DNA of 64,000 bases from Marinicauda pacifica (GTDB lineage: Bacteria; Pseudomonadota; Alphaproteobacteria; Caulobacterales; Maricaulaceae), in the NCBI RefSeq assembly GCF_004793635.1, contig NZ_SRXV01000001.1, forward strand, positions 806,501-870,500, read 5' to 3'. A program made the translations under genes and the position numbers. Below, piece after piece: positions 52,455 to 64,000 of this stretch. A model generated the notes under the pieces. It saw nothing but the letters and a program-made list of their open reading frames with translations, ran no database searches and had not been told where the DNA came from. How positions within the stretch are numbered: position 1 is the stretch's first letter; every line of letters starts with the position of its first letter.

Positions 52455-53456
52455 ATGGCGGGCATTGATTACAAGAAGGCGTCCGCGGTCATTTTCGACC
52501 CGGTGCACGTCAATCTGAGAACCACGCGGTACGCGCTTCACGAGATCGGATTTCGCGAGATCGAAAGCATCGGTTCTCTGGCCGAAATGCGCCGCCGGAT
52601 CGACGAAAAGCCGGCTCATCTCATCGTGCTCGAAACCTCCCAGAACGAAGCCGAAGTCTTTCGCCTGGTCCGGGCGATCCGCTCGGGCGAGGTGGGCGGC
52701 AACGCGTTCATGGCGATTCTGCTGACCTGCTGGGTGCGCGACGGGAATATCCTCAAGCAGGCCATCGGCTCGGGCGCAGACGACGTGATCATTCGTCCGT
52801 TCTCCACCAGTTTTGTCGAGGAGCGTATCCGCACCCTGGTCAAGGCGCGCAAACCCTTCATCGTGACCAGCGACTATATCGGGCCGGACCGCCGGCGCGA
52901 CGACCAGCGCGGAAGTGGTAGCGTAAAGGCGATCGAGGCGCCCAACACGCTCAAAGTCGCCGTTGAGGGCGACGAAGAGGCGATGCACCAGGCGGCGGCG
53001 TGGATTCACGAGGCGCAGCAGACGGTCGAAAGCGAGCGGGTGCGCCGTTTGTGCATGCGCATCGTCGTGGGCATGGAAGCGGCCGTGCGCGAGCGCCAGG
53101 CTGGACGCACAGCCCAGATCGATTTCACCGACCTGGAACGGACCGGCAAGGAATTGCGCATGCGCCTGGCCAAGGCACGGGCGCGCGAAGCGTGCCGGGT
53201 TGCCCAGGCGCTCGCCGAGGTCATCGTGTCGCTACAGACCGAAGAAGGCTTCAGCCGCTCCAATCTCGGCCTGGCCAAGGAGCTGGCCATGGGGGCCTAC
53301 GCGGCCTTTGTGGGCGGCGACGATGCCAGCGGGATTCCGGGCGCGGGCGAAGAAATCGAACGCACTGTCGAAGCCTTGCGCAAGCGCATGGTGGTCCAAC
53401 AGCAGAATGACGGTGGCGCAGAGGACGACGCTGAGCTAAAACGCGCGGCCAGCTAG
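52455..53456 (+). CDS. Receiver-like protein with altered phospho-acceptor site (pseudo-receiver)
   Basis: A 333-residue soluble protein. Residues ~9-130 have the receiver fold pattern (beta strands AVIFDP, HLIVLET, MAILLTC, DVIIRP). However, the phospho-acceptor Asp is replaced by Glu (E60), only one of the two acidic pocket residues remains (D15), and the conserved Lys is Arg (R114); T91 is kept. After a DYIGPDRRRDD motif (residues 140-150), seen in some other alphaproteobacterial regulators, the C-terminal half (~165-320) is alpha-helical and charged without a DNA-binding or enzymatic motif I recognise. Probably a regulator that does not need phosphorylation; function unknown. Alone between tpiA and secG. 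Confidence 0.75.
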   Translation: MAGIDYKKASAVIFDPVHVNLRTTRYALHEIGFREIESIGSLAEMRRRIDEKPAHLIVLETSQNEAEVFRLVRAIRSGEVGGNAFMAILLTCWVRDGNILKQAIGSGADDVIIRPFSTSFVEERIRTLVKARKPFIVTSDYIGPDRRRDDQRGSGSVKAIEAPNTLKVAVEGDEEAMHQAAAWIHEAQQTVESERVRRLCMRIVVGMEAAVRERQAGRTAQIDFTDLERTGKELRMRLAKARAREACRVAQALAEVIVSLQTEEGFSRSNLGLAKELAMGAYAAFVGGDDASGIPGAGEEIERTVEALRKRMVVQQQNDGGAEDDAELKRAAS

Positions 53457-53505
53457 ACGCCGGACCGCTCGGGCCCGGCAGGTTCCAACGCGTAAAGCGA
53501 GCGTC

Positions 53506-53964
53506 ATGACGACTGTTCTTCTCATCGTGCACCTTCTGGTGGCCTCGGCTCTGGTCGCGGTCATCCTCATGCAGCGTTCCGAAGGCGGAGCGCTGGGTAT
53601 CGGCGGTGGCGGGCCGGGCGGCATGATGAGCGGACGCGGCGCGGCCAATCTGATGACGCGCCTGACGATGATTCTCGGCGCCATCTTCGTCGCGAACTCG
53701 GTTTTGCTGGCGATCGTGTCGGGTATCGACTCGACCGGACGTTCGGTTTTCGACGAGGAGCGCATCGAGCAGGATGGCGATTCGATCGAGGGCCTGTTCG
53801 GCGACGCGTTCAGCGGTTCGGGCTCCGAAACCGGCGACGAGGACGTTCCCCAGTTTCCCGCCGAGGACAGCCCGGCAGGCCAGTCGCCTGAAGTTCCAGG
53901 CGACGTTCCGGCCGAAGATCCCAGTGCCGAGACCGAAGAGCCTGCGGTTCCTGGCGACCGCTAG
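53506..53964 (+). CDS. secG: Preprotein translocase subunit SecG with acidic tail
   Basis: Small subunit of the SecYEG channel (152 residues). Two transmembrane helices (LLIVHLLVASALVAVILMQ and MTRLTMILGAIFVANSVLLA) flank the conserved loop GGGPGGMMSGRGAANLMTR, the SecG signature. Residues ~77-152 form a Glu/Asp/Pro/Ser-rich disordered tail, about as long as the core; E. coli SecG has 110 residues. pyrG follows, as in many alphaproteobacteria. Confidence 0.94.
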   Translation: MTTVLLIVHLLVASALVAVILMQRSEGGALGIGGGGPGGMMSGRGAANLMTRLTMILGAIFVANSVLLAIVSGIDSTGRSVFDEERIEQDGDSIEGLFGDAFSGSGSETGDEDVPQFPAEDSPAGQSPEVPGDVPAEDPSAETEEPAVPGDR

Positions 53965-53991
53965 GCGGTCTGCTTTCGCGTCATCAACTGA

Positions 53992-55686
<1,695 letters not shown>

Positions 55687-55694
55687 GTGAAGAG

Positions 55695-55723
55695 TTGCCT
55701 TGGCGGGCGGTTTTCTGTATAGC
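55695..55723 (+). promoter_or_regulatory. Candidate rpmF promoter
   Basis: TTGCCT (55695-55700), exactly 17 bases, then TATAGC (55718-55723), 71 bases upstream of the rpmF ATG and starting just after the pyrG stop. Good sigma-70-like spacing and -10 element; independent expression of a ribosomal protein gene is expected. Confidence 0.5.
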
Positions 55724-55793
55724 CGCGCCTTCACATCGCCGGTGAACACCGCGCGATTTCCGATTTTGAGTCGTTTGCAAGTGGAGAGACCCG

Positions 55794-55976
55794 ATGGCGG
55801 TCCCTAAGAGAAAAACCACCCCGTCGAAGCGCAACATGCGCCGGTCCCATGACGCGATCGGCAGCACGGCGTATGTCGAGGACAAGGATAGCGGCGAACT
55901 GCGCCGTCCCCACCATGTCGATCTGAAAAGCGGCATGTATCGCGGCAAGCAGATCCTCGAGCCGAAAGACGACTGA
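55794..55976 (+). CDS. rpmF: 50S ribosomal protein L32
   Basis: Small ribosomal protein of 60 residues starting [20 protein letters not shown], the exact L32 signature. The C-terminal part contains [19 protein letters not shown]. It lacks the zinc-binding cysteines (C-minus form). The ribosome site GGAGAG lies 6 bases before the ATG. Own promoter upstream and strong terminator downstream suggest a single-gene unit. Confidence 0.97.
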   Translation: MAVPKRKTTPSKRNMRRSHDAIGSTAYVEDKDSGELRRPHHVDLKSGMYRGKQILEPKDD

Positions 55977-56004
55977 GCCTTTTTTAGGTTCGATGTTTTT
56001 AAAG

Positions 56005-56034
56005 ACCCCGCGCGAGAGATCGCGCGGGGTTTTT
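56005..56034 (+). terminator. Intrinsic terminator after rpmF
   Basis: Perfect 11-base-pair GC-rich stem ACCCCGCGCGA / TCGCGCGGGGT with a GAGA tetraloop, followed by TTTTT, 28 bases after the rpmF stop. It is the most convincing factor-independent terminator in the window. Confidence 0.92.
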
Positions 56035-56053
56035 CGTGCATGCCGGTCAAGCT

Positions 56054-56096
56054 CTGAAACCTGCGGGCGGCCCAGAGGGCCGAGCCGGGATTTCAG
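56054..56096 (+). other. Structured leader element upstream of eno
   Basis: Nested inverted repeats: CTGAAA (56054-56059) with TTTCAG (56091-56096), and inside it GGCCC (56069-56073) with GGGCC (56077-56081). It lies in the 155-base gap between the rpmF terminator and eno. It might be a leader hairpin or a binding site. Evidence is base pairing only, so confidence is low. Confidence 0.28.
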
Positions 56097-56150
56097 CGTA
56101 TGAATGTGAAGTCGGCCGGGGCTTCCCCCGCTTCGAACGCTCGTCTATGA

Positions 56151-57467
<1,317 letters not shown>

Positions 57468-57601
57468 ATGCGGCCGGGCGACTGACATTGCCCGAATCGC
57501 AACTGAGGCCTGCAAGGCGCTTCTAACTCTTCCTTTACGCTACGCCGGGTAAGGTTCGCCCACGATCCGCAGAAATGGCGGACGGTGGATGGGATGGTCT
57601 G

Positions 57602-57913
57602 ATGAAGCTGAAGCGCTTCGCTCCGACTCTCGCGCTGGCAAGCGCTATCGCCTATCTGGGCTATCACGCCCTGGAAGGCGATCAGGGTCTGTACAGCTAT
57701 ATGGTGACCCAGTCGCGCATCGCGGAAACGCAGGCCGAGCTCGAGCTGGCTCAGGTTGAGCGCCGCGACCTAGAAGATCGCGTGGCGCGGCTATCCCCTG
57801 ACCAGGGTGCACTCGACCTGGACTATGTCGAAGAGCGTGCGCGTGAAGTCCTGAACTTCGCACATCCCGATGAAATCATTATAAAAATCGAACCGCAGCG
57901 CGTGCGCTACTAG
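57602..57913 (+). CDS. ftsB: Septum formation initiator FtsB/DivIC family protein
   Basis: Small bitopic division protein (103 residues). A short cytoplasmic N-terminus (MKLKRFAP) precedes one transmembrane helix (TLALASAIAYLGYHAL) and a periplasmic coiled coil (AETQAELELAQVERRDLEDR), then a conserved end with ERAREVLNFAHPDEIII. In E. coli FtsB forms a complex with FtsL and FtsQ. An earlier in-frame ATG at 57575 would add 9 residues; I prefer 57602, which places the charged residues next to the membrane helix. It lies between eno and pdhA. Confidence 0.88.
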   Translation: MKLKRFAPTLALASAIAYLGYHALEGDQGLYSYMVTQSRIAETQAELELAQVERRDLEDRVARLSPDQGALDLDYVEERAREVLNFAHPDEIIIKIEPQRVRY

Positions 57914-58036
57914 GCGTCTCTGACACTTATTTCGCAAGCGCAGCAATCCTTTTGCCGCTTTACCTGCCGGGCCGATCCCTGTTAAGTCCGGGCGGAACTC
58001 AGACAGGGAGCGCGACTTATTGTTCGCGTGCGAAAT

Positions 58037-59077
58037 ATGGCGAGCAAGAGCTCTTCCTCCTCCTCTACGTCCTCCGCATCGAAGAAGTCGTCCGGCGCGT
58101 CGAAGAAGCTGACGGTCGAGAAGGACCAGATGCTGTCCTGGTACAAGGATATGCTGCTGATCCGCCGGTTCGAGGAGAAGGCCGGCCAGCTTTACGGCAT
58201 GGGCCTGATCGCGGGCTTCTGCCACCTCTATATCGGCCAGGAAGCGGTCGTTGTCGGCGTGCAGGGCGCGCTTGAAGAGGGCGACCAGGTCGTCACCGGT
58301 TACCGCGATCACGGCCACATGCTGGCCACCGGCATGGACCCGAACGGGGTCATGGCCGAGCTGACCGGGCGCGAGGGCGGCTATTCGCGCGGCAAGGGCG
58401 GCTCCATGCACATGTTCAGCCGGGACAAGAACTTCTTCGGCGGTCACGGCATTGTCGGCGCGCAGGTTCCCATCGGGACGGGTCTGGCGCTGTCGAACAA
58501 GTACAAGGAAAACGGCAAGATCTCCGTGACCTATTTCGGCGACGGCGCGGCCAACCAGGGCCAGGTCTATGAGAGCTTCAACATGGCCAAGATCTGGGAC
58601 CTGCCGGTCGTCTACGTGATCGAGAACAATCAGTACGCCATGGGTACGAGCGTGAAGCGCTCGAGCTCCGAGACCCATCTCTACAAGCGCGGCGTGTCGT
58701 TCAACATTCCCGGCGAGGAAGTCGACGGGATGGACGTGGTCGCCGTGAACGAGGCCGCGGCCAAGGCCGCCGAGCATGCGCGCTCGGGCAACGGGCCGTA
58801 TATCCTGGAGATGAAGACCTACCGCTATCGCGGTCACTCCATGTCCGACCCGGCCAAATACCGCACGCGCGAGGAAGTCGACGATATCCGCTCGCACTCC
58901 GACCCCATCGAAGGCGCCAAGAAGAAAATCCTCGAAGCCGGCTATGCCGACGAGGACGCGCTGAAGAAAATGGACAAGGAGATCAAGGAGATCGTTTCGG
59001 ACTCCGCGGACTTTGCCCGCGAGAGCCCGGAGCCGAACCCGGACGAGCTCTATACCGACGTTCTGATCGAGGGGTAG
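58037..59077 (+). CDS. pdhA: Pyruvate dehydrogenase E1 component subunit alpha
   Basis: Thiamine-diphosphate-dependent E1 alpha subunit of the pyruvate dehydrogenase complex (346 residues). The ThDP motif is FGDGAANQGQVYESFNMAK with IENN, and phosphorylation-loop-like YRYRGHSMSDPAKYRTREE follows. Residues ~2-25 are a Ser/Lys-rich low-complexity leader before the core (MLSWYKDMLLIRRFEEKAG). Start is ambiguous between GTG 58028 and ATG 58037; the latter is used. A small NTF2-like gene separates it from pdhB. Confidence 0.95.
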   Translation: MASKSSSSSSTSSASKKSSGASKKLTVEKDQMLSWYKDMLLIRRFEEKAGQLYGMGLIAGFCHLYIGQEAVVVGVQGALEEGDQVVTGYRDHGHMLATGMDPNGVMAELTGREGGYSRGKGGSMHMFSRDKNFFGGHGIVGAQVPIGTGLALSNKYKENGKISVTYFGDGAANQGQVYESFNMAKIWDLPVVYVIENNQYAMGTSVKRSSSETHLYKRGVSFNIPGEEVDGMDVVAVNEAAAKAAEHARSGNGPYILEMKTYRYRGHSMSDPAKYRTREEVDDIRSHSDPIEGAKKKILEAGYADEDALKKMDKEIKEIVSDSADFARESPEPNPDELYTDVLIEG

Positions 59078-59081
59078 GGCG

Positions 59082-59488
59082 GTGACCGCTCACGAATTCC
59101 TGTCCCGCTGGCACGAAGCCGTACTGGCCAAAGACGCGACAGCGCTCTCTGCAATCATTGCGGAGGGATGCGAGCTGCGTTCTCCGGTCGTGTGGACGCC
59201 CACGCAGGACAAGGACTACCTGATTCACATTCTTCAAGGCGTGATCGAGACCGTCGACGGCTTTGCCTATCGAAACGAGGTGATTGACGGCCAGGACCTG
59301 ATCCTGGAGTTCACCGGAACGGTCGATAGCAAGGGCCTGGTCGGTATCGACAAGATCACGCTGAACGAGCAGGGCGAAATGGTCCTCATCGAGGTCCTGA
59401 TCCGTCCGCTCAATACCCTTATGGCCTTTGCCGAGCGCATGCGTGCGCATGCCTTGCGCTACCAATCTCCAGCCGGAGCGACCGCCTG

Positions 59489-59489
<1 letters not shown>
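59082..59489 (+). CDS. NTF2/SnoaL-like small protein inside the pdh operon
   Basis: 135-residue soluble protein with a GTG start 4 bases after pdhA and a stop overlapping the pdhB ATG by one base, so it is clearly part of the operon. The pattern fits a SnoaL/NTF2-like cone fold: an N-terminal helix ([20 protein letters not shown]), then curved strands with the aromatic/acidic pocket ([41 protein letters not shown]). Members range from enzymes to binding proteins; no catalytic set is recognisable. Function unknown; not part of standard PDH. Confidence 0.75.
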
Positions 59490-60946
<1,457 letters not shown>

Positions 60947-60952
60947 TCGACA

Positions 60953-61369
60953 ATGACCGAAGCCGATGTGATCGAGCAGCTGATCGAGTTCATGAACGTG
61001 CTCATGCTCGGCGTGTCGGTCTTCTTCACGATCGTGTCGGCCTATATCGTCGCGCTCTATGCGTTCCTGGCCCGGGCAGGGGGCATCTTGCGCCTGTTCG
61101 CCTTTGCCTTCTTCAGCGCTGCTGTCGCCTTCCTGATCGTCTTCTTTCAGGGCGCGCGCGTCCAGCACGCCGGACTGATCGACACGCTGTACGAGATTGA
61201 CGGGCGACAGGGCCTCTCCCCGGCGGGACAGGCCGCGCTGATCAACTCGGCCAGCGGCGTGGATGCGAATATCGAGATGGTGATGTGGGCGGTCGGACTC
61301 GGCTTCTACGTTGCCACCTTCCTGCTGACCTTCTTCCCGCGCCTGATCCTGCGCGCGCCAAACGCTTAA
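60953..61369 (+). CDS. Uncharacterised membrane protein between pdhB and pdhC
   Basis: 138-residue protein with three hydrophobic segments: residues ~12-38, ~44-66 (LRLFAFAFFSAAVAFLIVFF) and ~108-130 (MWAVGLGFYVATFLLTFF). Between the second and third is a polar loop (GARVQHAGLIDTLYEIDGRQ onward). It starts 6 bases after pdhB and ends 18 bases before pdhC, in the same orientation, so it is cotranscribed. I do not recognise the family, and no catalytic motif is visible. Confidence 0.72.
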   Translation: MTEADVIEQLIEFMNVLMLGVSVFFTIVSAYIVALYAFLARAGGILRLFAFAFFSAAVAFLIVFFQGARVQHAGLIDTLYEIDGRQGLSPAGQAALINSASGVDANIEMVMWAVGLGFYVATFLLTFFPRLILRAPNA

Positions 61370-61387
61370 ACCCTGCGGAGCCTTTTC

Positions 61388-62821
61388 ATGCCCATCGAAG
61401 TTCTGATGCCCGCCCTGTCGCCCACCATGGAGGAGGGCACGCTGTCCAGCTGGCAGGTGAAGGAAGGTGACGAGGTCAAATCCGGCGACATCATCGCCGA
61501 GATCGAGACCGACAAGGCGACCATGGAGGTCGAGGCCGTCGACGAGGGCCGGGTCGGCAAGCTGCTGGTCGAGGAAGGCAGCGAAGGTGTGAAGGTCAAT
61601 CAGGTCATCGCCCTGTTGCTGGAAGAGGGCGAGGACGACAGCGCGATAGACGACTGGACGCCGGGTGACGACAAGCCGGAAGCCAAGGCGCCGGGCTCCG
61701 GCCCGGAAGAAAGCCCCGACACGTCGAAGGCGGGGGGCGGGGCCTCGGAGACCAAGAGCGAAGAGGCCGGCAAGAGCCCGGATCGCGCCGAGGGCAAATC
61801 CGGGGATTCAGGAAAGCAGGCGTCAGCCAAAGATCCCAATGTGAGCGAGGGCGCGTCCGAGACCAAGGCGCCGCCGGCACCGGAGAAGGATGGTGAGCGG
61901 GTGAAGGCCAGTCCTCTGGCCCGCCGTCTGGCGGCCGATGCCGATATCGAGCTGACGGCCGTTACCGGCTCCGGGCCGCATGGCCGGATCGTCAAACGCG
62001 ATATCGAAAAGGCGAAGGAAGAGGGCGTAGGCAAGGCCGCCGCGAAAGCGACGGCCAAGTCCGAGCCGTCCGCAGAGAAACCGAAACAGATCGACGAGAA
62101 AGAGCCCCTCAAGGCCTATGGCATTTCGAGCGAGCGCTACGAGATCGTTAAGGCGGACGGCATCCAGAAGATTTCAGCCAAGCGCCTGTCGGAGTCCTTC
62201 CGCGACGTACCGCACTTCCCGCTCAACGTGGATGTGCATATCGATGCGCTGCTGGAGTTCCGCAAGAAGATCAACGCCAAGGCGCCCGAGGGCGTGAAGG
62301 TCTCCGTCAACGACATCCTGATCAAGGCGTCCGGCGCGGCGCTGAAAGCCCAGCCCGACGCCAATGCGAGCTGGATCGAGGACGGGCGCGTGGCCCGGCA
62401 CAAGCATGCCGATGTCTCGGTCGCCGTGGCGATCGAGGGCGGGCTGATAACGCCGGTGATCAAGGATGCCGACCGCAAGGGCCTGGCGGAAATCTCGCGC
62501 GAGATGAAGGACCTGGCCGAGCGGGCGCGCGACCGCAAGCTGAAGCCGGAGGAATACCAGGGCGGGACGTTCTCGCTGTCCAATCTGGGCATGTTCGGGA
62601 TCAGCTCCTTTGCCTCCATCCTGAACCCGCCCCAGGGCATGATCCTGTCGGTCGGCGCGGGAGAGGAACGCCCGGTCGTGAAGGACGGGGCGCTGGCCAA
62701 GGCGACGGTTATGACCGTGACGCTGACCTGCGATCACCGCGTGGTCGATGGCGCGACCGGTGCCCGCTGGCTCAATGCCTTCAAGGCCTATCTCGAAGAC
62801 CCGATGACGCTGTTGATGTAG
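61388..62821 (+). CDS. pdhC: Pyruvate dehydrogenase E2 (dihydrolipoamide acetyltransferase)
   Basis: Core acetyltransferase of the pyruvate dehydrogenase complex (477 residues). One lipoyl domain (1-80, [12 protein letters not shown]), an acidic linker (~85-165), a peripheral subunit-binding domain (SPLARRLAADADIELTAVTG, GPHGRIVKRDIEKA), then the catalytic domain with NVDVHIDALLEFRKKIN and the active-site DHRVVDGATGARWLNAF. Normal for alphaproteobacteria. The next gene is a cupin, not lpd (E3), which must be elsewhere. Confidence 0.96.
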   Translation: MPIEVLMPALSPTMEEGTLSSWQVKEGDEVKSGDIIAEIETDKATMEVEAVDEGRVGKLLVEEGSEGVKVNQVIALLLEEGEDDSAIDDWTPGDDKPEAKAPGSGPEESPDTSKAGGGASETKSEEAGKSPDRAEGKSGDSGKQASAKDPNVSEGASETKAPPAPEKDGERVKASPLARRLAADADIELTAVTGSGPHGRIVKRDIEKAKEEGVGKAAAKATAKSEPSAEKPKQIDEKEPLKAYGISSERYEIVKADGIQKISAKRLSESFRDVPHFPLNVDVHIDALLEFRKKINAKAPEGVKVSVNDILIKASGAALKAQPDANASWIEDGRVARHKHADVSVAVAIEGGLITPVIKDADRKGLAEISREMKDLAERARDRKLKPEEYQGGTFSLSNLGMFGISSFASILNPPQGMILSVGAGEERPVVKDGALAKATVMTVTLTCDHRVVDGATGARWLNAFKAYLEDPMTLLM

Positions 62822-62825
62822 AGCG

Positions 62826-63197
62826 ATGAACGCGCCCCAAGTCATCAATATCGCCGCCAAGCACGCGCGCTTCGACGATGTCTGGTCGCCCAAGCGCGTG
62901 GCGCGGGTGGACGATTACGAGGTCAAGCTGGCCAAGGCCGAGGGCGAGTTCATCTGGCATCACCACGAGGAGGAAGACGAGCTCTTCCTCGTCTTCCAGG
63001 GCGTGCTGCGCATCGAGATCGAGAACGGCGAGCCCCTCGTCCTGCGCCCCGGGGAGATGACGGTGATCCCCAAGGGGCTGCGCCACCGCCCCGTGGTGGA
63101 GGAGGGTCCGGTCCACATGCTGCTGCTGGAACGTGCCGGCGTGGTCAATACCGGCCAGGAAGGCGGGGCGCTGACCGCCGAGGTCGGCGAAATCTAG
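62826..63197 (+). CDS. Cupin-domain protein
   Basis: Small single-domain cupin (123 residues) starting 4 bases after pdhC. Metal-ligand pattern of cupin motif 1 is visible as WHHHEEEDELFLVFQGVLRI, and motif 2 as LRPGEMTVIPKGLRHRPVV. Possible functions range from sugar isomerase to metal-dependent binding protein; substrate cannot be read from sequence. The spacing puts it in the pdh operon. Confidence 0.85.
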   Translation: MNAPQVINIAAKHARFDDVWSPKRVARVDDYEVKLAKAEGEFIWHHHEEEDELFLVFQGVLRIEIENGEPLVLRPGEMTVIPKGLRHRPVVEEGPVHMLLLERAGVVNTGQEGGALTAEVGEI

Positions 63198-63341
63198 CGC
63201 CGGCCTTCGCCCCGGTTCCGCAAGCACCTTGAAAACAACGGAGCAGGACGGTTGCCGCCGGGTGCAGGGCTGGCGAAAGCGTCCTAGCTTGAGCGTGCCC
63301 ACGTTCCGGGGAACGCGGGGGATGTAGCCCGGAGACCTGTC

Positions 63342-64000
63342 ATGAGCCAACCTGCCCATCTCGCCGAGATCCGCCATACCGATCTCGTCTTTCCCGACCA
63401 GACCAATCACCAGGGCACCTATTTCGGGGGCGCGGCGATGGCCGAGATGGACAAGATCGCCTTCCTGGTCGCCGCCCGGCATGCGCGCCGGCCCTTCGTC
63501 ACGGCCTCTTGCGACAGGCTGGATTTCGAAGCGCCGGTCTATGTCGGCAATCTGATCGAGCTGACCGGACAGGTGCGGATGGTCGGGCGCACGTCGATGG
63601 TGGTCGATGTCGAGCTGTCGGCGGAGGACCTGCGAACCGGCGAGCGCCGCCTGTGTACGCGAGGCGCCTTCACCATGGTGGCCGGCGACCGCAAGACCAA
63701 TCCCGCCCGCCTGCCGCCCTCTCCGGACGCGCTGCCGGACTTCGCCGCGTCGGACGCCGGGTTCGCGCGGGTGCTGCAGCTCGTTTTTCCCGGTGACACC
63801 AATCACCTCGGCCAGCTCTTCGGCGGCAATGCGATGTCGCTGATGGGCAAGGCGGCCTACATCGCCGCCGCGCGCCATACGCGCAGCGATGTCGGCATGG
63901 CGGCCTCGGACAAGATCGATTTCATTGCGCCGACGAAGGAGGGCGAGCTGCTCGACGTCATCGCGCAGCTCTCTTCGGTCGGCCGGACCTCCATGCAGAT
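63342..64000 (+). CDS. Tandem hotdog acyl-CoA thioesterase (3' truncated)
   Basis: The open frame runs off the window end, giving 219 residues. Two hotdog domains of the YciA/ACOT type are seen: the first with DQTNHQGTYFGGAAMAEMD (N22, D37) and the second with GDTNHLGQLFGGNAMSLMG (N154, G169). In single-domain YciA the Asp at the D37 position is catalytic; in the second domain it is Gly, so the halves differ. CCGGAGA lies 8 bases before the ATG. Separated from the cupin gene by 144 bases. Likely hydrolyses acyl-CoA; chain length unknown. Confidence 0.85.
   Translation, partial: MSQPAHLAEIRHTDLVFPDQTNHQGTYFGGAAMAEMDKIAFLVAARHARRPFVTASCDRLDFEAPVYVGNLIELTGQVRMVGRTSMVVDVELSAEDLRTGERRLCTRGAFTMVAGDRKTNPARLPPSPDALPDFAASDAGFARVLQLVFPGDTNHLGQLFGGNAMSLMGKAAYIAAARHTRSDVGMAASDKIDFIAPTKEGELLDVIAQLSSVGRTSMQ

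Noticed and set aside
63303..63314. GTTCCGGGGAAC palindrome upstream of the thioesterase as a LexA box
   Set aside because: It is an inverted repeat with 4-base spacing, whereas the alphaproteobacterial LexA operator is a direct GTTC-N7-GTTC repeat.

Overview
This 64 kb window is a compact, GC-rich stretch of core chromosome from an alphaproteobacterium. Gene order (nuo to birA-coaX-rnj-mce; lolCD-dnaE; rpsB-tsf-pyrH-frr-uppS-cdsA-dxr-rseP-bamA-lpxD-lpxA-lpxI-lpxB; gltA-gltX-comEC-lexA-trpCDG; trpE-ppiD; tpiA-secG-pyrG; eno-ftsB-pdhABC) matches Caulobacterales/Maricaulales-type genomes (Caulobacter, Hyphomonas, Maricaulis, Oceanicaulis relatives). The exact genus is not decidable by eye. No tRNA, rRNA, CRISPR, insertion sequence or prophage was seen. 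Both window ends cut genes (nuoB at the left, a tandem hotdog thioesterase at the right).

Layout. 1-14.3 kb: respiratory complex I operon nuoB-N, all on the plus strand. 14.3-20.4 kb: birA, coaX, RNase J, methylmalonyl-CoA epimerase, a DUF1467 membrane protein, then the lipoprotein-release transporter lolC/E-lolD. 20.4-24.1 kb: a 30-codon membrane-peptide gene with LexA-type operators in its promoter, then dnaE. 24.4-38.8 kb: translation and envelope biogenesis genes (rpsB, tsf, pyrH, frr, uppS, cdsA, dxr, rseP, bamA, skp, lpxD, lpxA, lpxI, lpxB). 38.8-51.5 kb: mostly minus strand, with gltA, gltX, lexA, trpC, trpD, trpG, trpE and ppiD, plus plus-strand comEC and a YibQ-type deacetylase that separates trpG from trpE. 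51.6-64 kb: tpiA, a pseudo-receiver protein, secG, pyrG, rpmF, eno, ftsB, and a pyruvate dehydrogenase operon (pdhA-NTF2-like-pdhB-membrane protein-pdhC-cupin), then the partial thioesterase.

Functionally the window joins energy metabolism (complex I, citrate synthase, enolase, triosephosphate isomerase, PDH), outer-membrane assembly (LPS lipid A, BamA, Skp, Lol, PpiD), and the DNA damage response. lexA has an SOS operator in its own promoter. The same kind of operator lies in the promoter of the small membrane peptide gene before dnaE. Size, topology, SOS control and position make that peptide a strong candidate for a homologue of SidA, the 29-residue SOS-induced division inhibitor of Caulobacter crescentus. 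It is the most interesting item here.

Other notable points are a receiver-like protein with Glu at the phospho-acceptor site, lpxD-lpxA without the usual fabZ between them, trpE and trpGDC split by an oppositely oriented gene, two uncharacterised genes inserted in the pdh operon, and disordered or charged extensions on NuoE, NuoL, RpsB and SecG.
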